Below, piece by piece: positions 14,367 through 20,756 of a DNA stretch of 26,282 nt; within the stretch, counting starts at the first letter, position 1; the number at the start of each line of letters is the position of its first letter. The position numbers and the translations under genes are program-made. Under the pieces are notes generated by a model that did no database searches, was not told the origin of the DNA, and was given only the letters and a program-made list of their open reading frames with translations. Origin of the DNA: Cryptoclostridium sp036644995 (GTDB lineage: Bacteria > Bacillota > Dehalobacteriia > UBA7702); the NCBI GenBank assembly GCA_036644995.1, contig JAVXOZ010000031.1, forward strand, positions 1 to 26,282, read 5' to 3'.

Positions 14367-15914
14367 ATGAAAGTATATTCGGGAACGATTATTACTTGTG
14401 ATAAAAAAAATACCACAGCAAAATATCTTGTAGAAGAAAAAGGAAAAATTTGCTATGTGGGAGATACTCTCCCTTCAGACTTTGCCCAAGCAGAACAAAT
14501 TTCTTTAGGAGAAAAAGTTTTAATTCCCGCCTTTGCCGATACCCACATTCATTTTGCCAGTTTTGCAACATTCCATGCAGGTCTTAATGTGATGGAAGCC
14601 AAAAGCAACGAAGAAATTTTAGCCATGCTCAAAAACCATGTGCAAAAGTCAAAGGAAAAACTAATCATTGCCTTTGGAGCATCCCCCTACTCCGTAAAGG
14701 AGGGACACCTGGTCAGCAAAAAACAGTTGGATCAAGTATGTCCCCAAAAGCCCGTTTTTCTGGTGAAATACGATGGCCACGCCTGCGTTATCAACAGCTT
14801 GCTTTTGGAAAAGCTGAAAGATAAAATTTCATCCCTTCGGGGGTATCATGAAGAAACAGGAGAAATGAATCAGGAGGCTTTTTTTGCAGTTTCCGATTAT
14901 GTAACAAATTCGGTATCTCCCCTGAATCTGATTAAAAATATGCAGCGAGCCGCTGACTATATGGCAAGCAAAGGCATTGGCATGATTCATACCGTAAGCG
15001 GTGTGGGCTTCCCCAAGGATTTAGATGTTGATTTAGAACGCTGGGTGGGTAAGGGTATGAACAACGGTATGCAGCTCAGAGTTTTTTTCCAGACCATGGA
15101 TGTGTCCAAGGTTCTAAAACGTAAGCTACCCAGAATCGGCGGCTGCTTCGCCACTGCTCTGGATGGCTGCTTCGGTTCTAAGGATGCGGCACTGCTCTCT
15201 CCATATGAAAAAACAGAGGACAAGGGCATTCTTTATTACAGCGATGAAGAAGTGATTGCCTTTTGCAAGGAAGCCAACCGTGCGGGACTGCAAATTGAGA
15301 TGCACGCCATAGGTGATGCCGGCTTTAACCAAGCCTGCCGCAGCTTACAAGCAGCCTTAGAGGACTATCCTCGGGAAAATCATCGCCACGCTATTATCCA
15401 TGCCTGTCTCCCCACAGAAGAAGGGCTTGCCATCTGCAAAAAATATCAAATCATGCTTTCGGTGCAAACGGCATTTATCAACTGGGAGCAAGAACCGGAT
15501 ATCTATCTTGAAGAAATCCTCGGGAAACGGAGCGAAAACTTAAATCCTATCCGCAATTTTTTAGAGAAAGAACTTTTGGTTTGCCCAGGCTCCGACGGAC
15601 CTTGTACCGACCCTGACCCCATCACCTGGATTCACAAAGCCTGCAATCACAGTAATCCTAATCAGTCCATCACCGTTGGCGAGGCACTGCGTATGTGCAC
15701 TTATAATGGCTACTATGCAAGCTTTGACGAAAAAGAACGGGGCAGTTTGGAAATGGGGAAAATTGCAGATATGGTAATTCTTTCCCAAAATCCTCTCACC
15801 GCAGATGTTCATCGCTTAAAGGATATAGAAGTGAAACAATTACTTTTGCAGGGCAAGCCTTACCGAGAAATCAAAACAAATCCTATCCTACAGGTTTTAA
15901 AGGGCATGATTTAA
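14367..15914 (+). CDS. YtcJ-like metal-dependent amidohydrolase
   Basis: A 515-aa hydrolase of the amidohydrolase superfamily, amidohydrolase_3 / YtcJ subgroup. Seen: an N-terminal beta sandwich (MKVYSGTIITCD), the metal-binding HxH motif ADTHIH (HIH at 60-62), a candidate lysine ligand in LVKYDGHA near 133, the strand-5 and strand-6 histidines in IEMHAIGDAG (near 311) and HAIIHA (near 341), and the final Asp in GSDGPC (near 408). The C-terminus returns to the sandwich (GSLEMGKIADMVIL). Substrates of this group are C-N bonds in cyclic or N-acyl compounds; none can be assigned. AAGGGGG lies eight bases before the ATG. It has its own promoter; the CDF gene downstream has another, so they are probably separate units. 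Confidence 0.87.
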   Translation: MKVYSGTIITCDKKNTTAKYLVEEKGKICYVGDTLPSDFAQAEQISLGEKVLIPAFADTHIHFASFATFHAGLNVMEAKSNEEILAMLKNHVQKSKEKLIIAFGASPYSVKEGHLVSKKQLDQVCPQKPVFLVKYDGHACVINSLLLEKLKDKISSLRGYHEETGEMNQEAFFAVSDYVTNSVSPLNLIKNMQRAADYMASKGIGMIHTVSGVGFPKDLDVDLERWVGKGMNNGMQLRVFFQTMDVSKVLKRKLPRIGGCFATALDGCFGSKDAALLSPYEKTEDKGILYYSDEEVIAFCKEANRAGLQIEMHAIGDAGFNQACRSLQAALEDYPRENHRHAIIHACLPTEEGLAICKKYQIMLSVQTAFINWEQEPDIYLEEILGKRSENLNPIRNFLEKELLVCPGSDGPCTDPDPITWIHKACNHSNPNQSITVGEALRMCTYNGYYASFDEKERGSLEMGKIADMVILSQNPLTADVHRLKDIEVKQLLLQGKPYREIKTNPILQVLKGMI

Positions 15915-16044
15915 GGCTTTCAAGTCCAAGAGAAATCCACCCACTCTTAATAAGCTCCCACAAAATGAATAATCAAAGAAATCACATCATATTTAATAAA
16001 AACCCTTAAAAAAATAGAAGAATAGACAGGGTAAGTTCACCGTA

Positions 16045-16073
16045 TTGTCTAAACCTTTCTTTTTTGATATAAT
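16045..16073 (+). promoter_or_regulatory. Sigma-A promoter of the CDF gene
   Basis: TTGTCT, a 17-base spacer, perfect TATAAT. The predicted leader is about 55 nt and contains the palindrome TGAGAATCTCA at 16124-16134, directly before the preferred ATG, a possible operator or start-site structure. Confidence 0.75.
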
Positions 16074-16134
16074 GAAAAATTATAGTATGTGACTTTGATG
16101 GGGAAAAGAACTCCATAGAATAGTGAGAATCTCA

Positions 16135-17304
16135 ATGATTGATTTTTTAGCAAAAATATTCATTAAAAATAAAGATAAAATGGAAGATACCAAGCTGCGT
16201 TTGGCATATGGCATGCTTTGTGGCTTGGTGGGAATCGGCCTCAATCTCCTCCTCTTTGGGGGAAAATTGCTGGCAGGTATCATATCCGGTTCCATTGCCA
16301 TCCTCGCCGATGCCTTTAATAACTTAGCCGATGCAGGATCTTCTGCAATCACCTTCATCGGCTTTAAGCTTTCGGGTCAAAAACCAGACCCCGATCATCC
16401 CTTTGGACACGGCCGCATCGAGTACATCAGTGGTTTAATCGTCGCCATGGCAATTCTTCTGATGGCCTTTGAATTGGCAAAATCCTCTATAACAAAAATC
16501 ATTTCACCGGAGCCTGTAGCCTTCAGTATCCTTTCCGTAGTTATCTTAGTAATTGCCATTCTCGTAAAGCTCTATATGGCATTCTACAACCGAAATATCG
16601 GCAAGCGTTTTGCCTCTCCTGCCATGAAGGCGGTAGCCATAGACAGCATCAGCGATTGTTTTGCCACCACCGTGGTTCTTTTGGCATTGGTTGTGGGACA
16701 CTTTACCGGCATAAATATTGATGGCTGGTGCGGTGTTGCGGTTTCTCTCTTTATTTTTTACGCCGGATTCAGTGCCGCCAAGGAAACCATCAATCCCCTT
16801 TTAGGGCAACCTGCGGATAAAGAATTGGTCAATAAAATTGAGAGTATTGTCAGAGGGCATAAAGAAATTCAAGGAATCCACGATTTGGTGGTACACGATT
16901 ACGGCCCGGGACGCCTGATAATTTCCCTCCACGCTGAGGTTCCCTGTAAGTGTGATATCTTGGAGATCCACGATATTATAGACAATATAGAAAATGAACT
17001 GAACCAATCTCTGGGTTGCGAAGCCGTGATTCATATGGACCCCATTGTTGTGGATGACCTGGAAACATCAGCGTTAAAAACCGCAATAAGCGATATCATT
17101 GCCCATCTCAGCCCGGAGCTTTCCATACATGATTTTCGCATGGTTCCCGGCCCTACTCATACTAACTTAATTTTTGATGTGGTGGTACCTTATGATTTTT
17201 CCTATAGTGATAACGCAGTAAAACAGCACCTCATCCATGGGGTAGAATCAATGGAAGGCAACTATTTTGCGGTAATTAAAATAGATAAACCCTATATTCG
17301 CTGA
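16135..17304 (+). CDS. Cation diffusion facilitator metal exporter, possibly Mn-type
   Basis: A 389-aa proton-coupled metal exporter of the CDF family. Six membrane segments are visible in residues 10-215, followed by a cytoplasmic domain (about 220-300, VHDYGPGRLIISLHAEVPC) that dimerises, and a further C-terminal extension. The metal-site residues read N-N-L-A-D in TM2 (ADAFNNLADAGSS, about 58-70) and D-S-I-S-D in TM5 (169-173). This N/D plus D/D pattern is the one reported for manganese exporters such as MntE, whereas zinc types have His at one or both positions; so Mn is a reasoned guess. Start: ATG 16135; an in-frame GTG at 16123 would add four residues. No strong ribosome site is seen for either. 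Confidence 0.88.
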   Translation: MIDFLAKIFIKNKDKMEDTKLRLAYGMLCGLVGIGLNLLLFGGKLLAGIISGSIAILADAFNNLADAGSSAITFIGFKLSGQKPDPDHPFGHGRIEYISGLIVAMAILLMAFELAKSSITKIISPEPVAFSILSVVILVIAILVKLYMAFYNRNIGKRFASPAMKAVAIDSISDCFATTVVLLALVVGHFTGINIDGWCGVAVSLFIFYAGFSAAKETINPLLGQPADKELVNKIESIVRGHKEIQGIHDLVVHDYGPGRLIISLHAEVPCKCDILEIHDIIDNIENELNQSLGCEAVIHMDPIVVDDLETSALKTAISDIIAHLSPELSIHDFRMVPGPTHTNLIFDVVVPYDFSYSDNAVKQHLIHGVESMEGNYFAVIKIDKPYIR

Positions 17305-17369
17305 AGCTTTCCCCTTAAAATAAAAGACTTAAAAATAAAAAAAATGACCTTTATGAAGGGTTTTTCCAT

Positions 17370-17406
17370 AAGCCTAAGCAGAGTCAACACGGCTCTGCTT
17401 AGGCTT
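17370..17406 (+). terminator. Terminator of the CDF gene
   Basis: GCCTAAGCAGAG and CTCTGCTTAGGC pair around a nine-base loop, followed by TTTT. Its inner 25 nt (17376-17400) are the exact reverse complement of 14262-14286. Confidence 0.85.
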
Positions 17407-17416
17407 TTGATAAAGT

Positions 17417-17567
17417 CTGATATTCGGCAAAATCCCTTCCCATCCACTGCTTATGTACATATAGGTACACTACACAGCCGCTGCTCAGGGAGTTTTGCCG
17501 AATCTAAGGCTTTCTTAACAGCCTGACATCTTGCCAAAAAACTGTGTTTTTTTGCAATCTGAGGCAG
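17417..17567. repeat. Dispersed palindromic repeat, copy C
   Basis: The core 17417-17518 has the same arms as copies A and B (CTGATATTCGGCAAAATCCC; GGGAGTTTTGCCGAATCTAAG) and a central TATGTACATATAGGTACAC. It shares with copy B both the base context before the left arm (AAGTCTGATA) and the tail (GGCTTTCTTAACA, CATCTTGCCAAAA). It abuts the stop codon of the minus-strand XRE gene. Confidence 0.75.
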
Positions 17568-17568
17568 A

Positions 17569-17874
17569 TTACTGCCCTGTATTATTGACGGTAGAATTGG
17601 TGGTGGGGATCGGTATTCGGGGAGCTGTGGGGGTGTATAGCCACTGCGTCACTATTTGGTGAATCCGTGTGTAAAAAATTTCCAGTATTTCTTTTTCGGA
17701 TAATGATAGTGTACTTGAAATAATAAGTGCTTCATTCACGTCTGGGACATATTGACCCTTCAATAATGCTGTGACTTTGTTCCTATGCCACCCAATACTT
17801 GTGGCAAAAGCGTATTGAGTGCCATATATTGCAATAATCTTGCTTTTTAAAAGATAAGAACTATTTATACTCAT
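17569..17874 (-). CDS. Phage-type XRE helix-turn-helix protein
   Basis: A 101-aa protein. Residues 5-60 form a Cro/C1-like helix-turn-helix: LLKSKIIAIYGTQYAFATSI, then GWHRNKVTALLKGQYVPDVN, typical of small phage or island repressors. The C-terminal third is Thr/Pro-rich. A strong AAAGGAGG ribosome site precedes the ATG. The upstream region holds repeats of CACTATTTGGTG that look like its operators, implying autoregulation. It diverges from the dinD remnant. Confidence 0.7.
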   Translation of the reverse strand: MSINSSYLLKSKIIAIYGTQYAFATSIGWHRNKVTALLKGQYVPDVNEALIISSTLSLSEKEILEIFYTRIHQIVTQWLYTPTAPRIPIPTTNSTVNNTGQ

Positions 17875-17890
17875 TAGGTCCTCCTTTTTT

Positions 17891-17970
17891 CACTATTTGG
17901 TGTAATGTTGTTGTATCACTATTTGGTGAAAAATGCCAAGTATTTTGTAAAGTTTTTATTACATTTGGTG
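17891..17970. promoter_or_regulatory. Operator-like repeats upstream of the XRE gene
   Basis: CACTATTTGGTG occurs exactly at 17891-17902 and 17917-17928, and as TTACATTTGGTG at 17959-17970. Another exact copy lies inside the gene at 17650-17661. The half-sites CAC and GTG give partial dyad symmetry. Spacing between the first two is 26 bp. The positions suit binding by the divergent XRE protein. Confidence 0.6.
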
Positions 17971-18081
17971 AAAAAATAAAGTATTAATCTACATAGAAGA
18001 TATTGCCCCCAAACATAAAACAGATAAATAACCACCGCTCTCGGAGCGGATAAGGCTACCACAATAAGAAGGTGAAAATAT

Positions 18082-18603
18082 ATGGATACAACTCAAATAA
18101 CTCGCTTAAAATCATGTTTTGATGAAATAGCCCATAAAACAGAGGATGGAATCGAATACTGGCTTGTAAGAGAGCTACAGGAATCTTAGGATACAGCGAA
18201 TGGCGTAATTTCCAAAACTCTATTGAAAAGGCAAAGCTATCATGCGAAAATAGCAAAAACCCAGTAAAAGACCATTTTGTTGACTTCAACAAAATCGTTC
18301 AAGCAGGGGTTTCAAGCAAGCCTATTTTAGATACAATGCTTACCAGATATGCCTGCTATCTTATTGCCCAAAATGGTGACCCAAAGAAAGAACAAATTGC
18401 TTTTGCACAAAGCTATTTCGCTTTTCAAACAAGAAAGCAGGAATTAATCCAAGAGAGATTGGAGCTACTGGCAAGAATGGAAGCTCGTGACCGCCTTAAA
18501 AATGCAGAAAAGCACCTTTCTGATAACATTTATCAAAGAGGTGTAGACGATAGGGGTTTTGCGCGAATTCGTTCCAAAGGGGATAGTGCTCTTTTTGGTG
18601 GCT
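18082..18603 (+). pseudogene. dinD: dinD-like gene, frameshifted and truncated
   Basis: Conceptual translation across one frameshift matches DNA-damage-inducible protein D: GIEYWLVRELQE, then after the shift near 18185 LGYSEWRNFQNSIEKAKLSC, HFVDFNKIV, LTRYACYLIAQNGDPKKEQI and AFAQSYFAFQTRKQELIQER. The intact start has AAGAAGGTG upstream. An in-frame TAG (18187-18189) ends the first frame after about 35 codons. The C-terminus stops at KGDSALFGG and runs straight into integrase sequence; the usual continuation is missing. In enterobacteria DinD is an SOS-induced partner of RecA; here it is dead. No LexA box was recognised. Upstream a small CCGCTC/GAGCGG hairpin lies near 18033-18047. Confidence 0.8.
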
Positions 18604-18784
18604 ATGCTATATACCGGATTGCGCCGGGGTGAATTATGCGGCTTGGAATGGAAGGATATAGACTTTAATACCCAGACCTTGACTGTAAATAGAATATCGG
18701 ATATATCCCGGCAAAGGGGTATTTGAGGACACCACAAAGAATGATACCTCTATAGATAGTATTCTTCAAATAAAAAGGGTATAA
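18600..18784 (+). pseudogene. Tyrosine integrase fragment
   Basis: A piece of a phage-type tyrosine recombinase: LYTGLRRGELCGLEWKDIDF contains the box I arginine (TGLRRGE), followed by TLTVNRISDI. A stop after RQRGI and a shift to another frame (EDTTKNDTSIDSILQIKRV, stop at 18782) show two lesions. The catalytic HxxR and Tyr are gone. It follows the broken dinD and points toward the tRNA-Arg att fragment. Confidence 0.75.
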
Positions 18785-18823
18785 AGCACAAATAAAGCAC
18801 AAATAATGAACAAAACACAAAAA

Positions 18824-18866
18824 AAGCAGGGTCGGTTTGACTCTGCTTGTGGTTTATGTAGTTGTT
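18824..18866. repeat. Hairpin repeat near the att site
   Basis: AAGCAGGGTC/GACTCTGCTT-type hairpin followed by GTGGTTTATGTAGTTGTT, nearly identical to 8861-8903. Just upstream are two GCACAAATAA units (18785-18805), resembling integrase arm sites and comparable to those at 14225. Confidence 0.7.
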
Positions 18867-18881
18867 GTGCAGGCATAGGTG

Positions 18882-18930
18882 TGGTGCGCCCGAGACGACT
18901 CGAACGTCCGACCTGCGGTTTAGGAATTCT
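18882..18930 (-). other. 3' half of tRNA-Arg(CCT): probable att site
   Basis: Read on the minus strand, the segment gives an anticodon loop with CCT, the 3' anticodon stem ACCGC, a short variable loop, a complete T arm (GGACGTTCGAGTCGTC) and a 3' end CGGGCGCACCA. The 5' half is absent: the bases before the loop cannot pair with the ACCGC strand. Such tRNA 3' halves beside integrase genes are the normal scar of site-specific integration. With this polarity the integrated element should lie on the higher-coordinate side. Confidence 0.75.
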
Positions 18931-19074
18931 CTATGGTTTTAGCTTTTGGGTTATGGAATATTTGCGGAGATGGTATTATACAGGTCTTTTGCCCTTGGGT
19001 GTTGTGCTATCTTTTTTATGACGAATTGTCTTTTTTCACCGATAAGCGACAAGTAAACGACAATTGAAAAGCAC

Positions 19075-20077
19075 TTATGGCTTAAGAAATTTTTCCGTAG
19101 CCCTATCAAAATCGGAGATTGTTTTTTGGGTTTTGTTGAATTCTGCGTATTCTGTTGCGGCCTTTTTTTCTGCCTGCTTTTTTGATATTTTACCGTTATC
19201 CTTTAGTATTTGATACTTTCGAAAAGCAAGGAATTCGTTAATACTGTTAACAAATGCCTCCATAGTAAAGGTATTCTCCCGCTCAATTAAATCCTCGATG
19301 TAGTCGAAATAGCCGGTAGCTGCTCTTTCCAGCTGTCGTATTTTCTTTTCGTCAAGGTAGTTTTTTGCCACTGTAACATCGGATTTCAGTATTCGCCCGT
19401 TAGGAGAATTTTTCCAGGTAGTAAGCCCCATATTTTCTTGATTATAATCCGCATGACTGTGAACGATTTCAGCAGCGGTTTGCCCTGTAATGGCATAATG
19501 AAATTTATTTTGTACCATGGTATAAAATCGCTGGGTAATTTCTGCGTCCTTACTATAGTCGATACTGCATTCGGCAAAAATATCTGTAATTTGCTGCCAT
19601 ATACGCCGTTCGCTACTTCGAATGGAGAGAACACGTTCCAGTAATTCTTTAAAGTAGTCTTGACCAAAGGGTTTACCGTTTTTCAGCATTTCATCGTTGA
19701 GAACAAAGCCCTTGATGATATACTCCTTTAGGGTTTCTGTCGCCCAACGCCGAAATAACGTGGCTTTTTTAGAATTGACACGATAGCCCACGGCGATAAT
19801 TACATCCAAATTATAGAAATACACGGTTCTTCTAATGGTTCTGTTGCCTTCTGTTTGAACGATTTCCTTTTTGGAAACAGTTGCCTTCCGTTCCAATTCC
19901 TCTTCGTCATAAATATTTTGCAGATGTTTTGATATGGCTGGAATCTTTACATCAAACAGCTCCGCCATGGCTTTTTGGGTGAGCCAAAAGGTTTCATCTT
20001 AAAAAACAACCGATACATGAACATCCCCCCTGGGCGGTGGTATAAATCAATATTTCGTTTTGCGTTAAATCTTTCAC
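19075..20077 (-). pseudogene. rhuM: RhuM-family gene with broken N-terminus
   Basis: The long open part (ATG at 19968, 297 aa) matches RhuM-family proteins of genomic islands: MAELFDVKIPAISKHLQNIY (an HTH-like N-domain), YFYNLDVIIAVGYRVNSKKA, FRRWATETLKEYI, and a C-terminal charged helix. Family proteins begin about 35 residues earlier. That missing part is present out of frame: from a GTG at 20077 the frame reads TQNEILIYTTAQG, then breaks at a run of six G (20026-20031). The correct frame resumes as VHVSVVF, hits a TAA (20000-19998) and continues DETFWLTQKAMAELFD. No ribosome site precedes the inner ATG. So one frameshift and one nonsense change disable it, unless the poly-G is a sequencing error. 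Full length would be about 334 aa, the family norm. Function: unknown; common in defence and pathogenicity islands. Confidence 0.75.
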
Positions 20078-20219
20078 CAATGCGTTACCTTCTTTCCTGG
20101 AAAGCTGAGGGTATTCTATCTTTAGGAGTTTGATATTTAGATATTGGTAAAATGGTTCTATATCAACAATAGATCATGCCACCAGTGCCACCTTATTAAC
20201 ATCCTCTTACATAACTATT

Positions 20220-20247
20220 ATTATACATGAATTTATCATCATTACAA
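20220..20247 (-). promoter_or_regulatory. Possible promoter of the rhuM remnant
   Basis: On minus, TTGTAA, a 16-base spacer and TATAAT, about 140 bases before the GTG. The stretch 20078-20411 otherwise holds no recognisable gene. Confidence 0.45.
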
Positions 20248-20411
20248 GTTAAAAAAGAACAAATAAGCGTGGCTTTGGTGGTACAAAAATCAGGATAGTA
20301 TTTTATCTCAGTACGTTCTTCACTGCTGAGATTCATGATATGTATAGGATGATTAACTCTTCACAAATATCTCAGGTTATTGATGTATTCTGTTCCATAA
20401 ACAGGGAGAAA

Positions 20412-20588
20412 TCATGCGGAACTCTGTAGCATTGGCACTTCAAAGAGTGGTATGGGTATGCCTAAGACCAGAGCCTGCCCATAAAGAGCTAAGCATTTTC
20501 CGTTTTCATTACATGTCTCCTTTTGTTCAGGTTTCACCAATGTAGTTTCTTCTTCTTGGCTTTTGGATATTTTTGTTTTTTGCTTGTA
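20412..20588 (-). pseudogene. Unrecognised short open frame, perhaps a gene tail
   Basis: An open stretch of about 58 codons without ATG (possible TTG/GTG in the middle). It reads like protein: KPEQKETCNENGKCLALYGQ, then LVLGIPIPLFEVPML, and a stop at 20412. It has no ribosome site and no family that I recognise. It could be the 3' end of a gene removed upstream. Confidence 0.3.
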
Positions 20589-20603
20589 TTATAATCATTT
20601 AGA

Positions 20604-20632
20604 TTGCGTATCCACAGGGTTGTTGATATAAT
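20604..20632 (+). promoter_or_regulatory. Promoter of the Gabija-like operon
   Basis: TTGCGT, a 17-base spacer and perfect TATAAT. The predicted leader is about 118 nt and contains the hairpin at 20679-20706. Confidence 0.55.
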
Positions 20633-20678
20633 TAGACAACGGCAGGACTTTTTCCTGAGGTGATAAAGAAGATAAGTT

Positions 20679-20706
20679 AAGCCGTACAGAATCTGTACAG
20701 CTTTTT
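20679..20706 (+). promoter_or_regulatory. Attenuator-like hairpin in the gajA leader
   Basis: AAGC-c-GTACAG, loop AAT, then CTGTAC-a-GCTTTTT: an 11-pair stem with one mismatch and a T run, sitting between the promoter and the gene. The inner 15 bases (GTACAGAATCTGTAC) are also a perfect DNA palindrome, so a repressor site is the alternative. Confidence 0.55.
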
Positions 20707-20756
20707 GTGTTGTACAATAGTTAATGGCAAGTTCAAATTTGTGGGAGGGAAACGCA

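Noticed and set aside
17344..17526. Plus-strand frame over the CDF terminator and repeat copy C
   Set aside because: Lies entirely in structured non-coding DNA; no ribosome site.
18806..19021. Plus-strand open frame of 71 codons
   Set aside because: It runs through the hairpin repeat and antisense to the tRNA-Arg fragment; same artefact type.
20684..20698. LexA/SOS box
   Set aside because: The dyad GTACAGAATCTGTAC does not match the Gram-positive GAAC-N4-GTTC form or CTGT-N8-ACAG.
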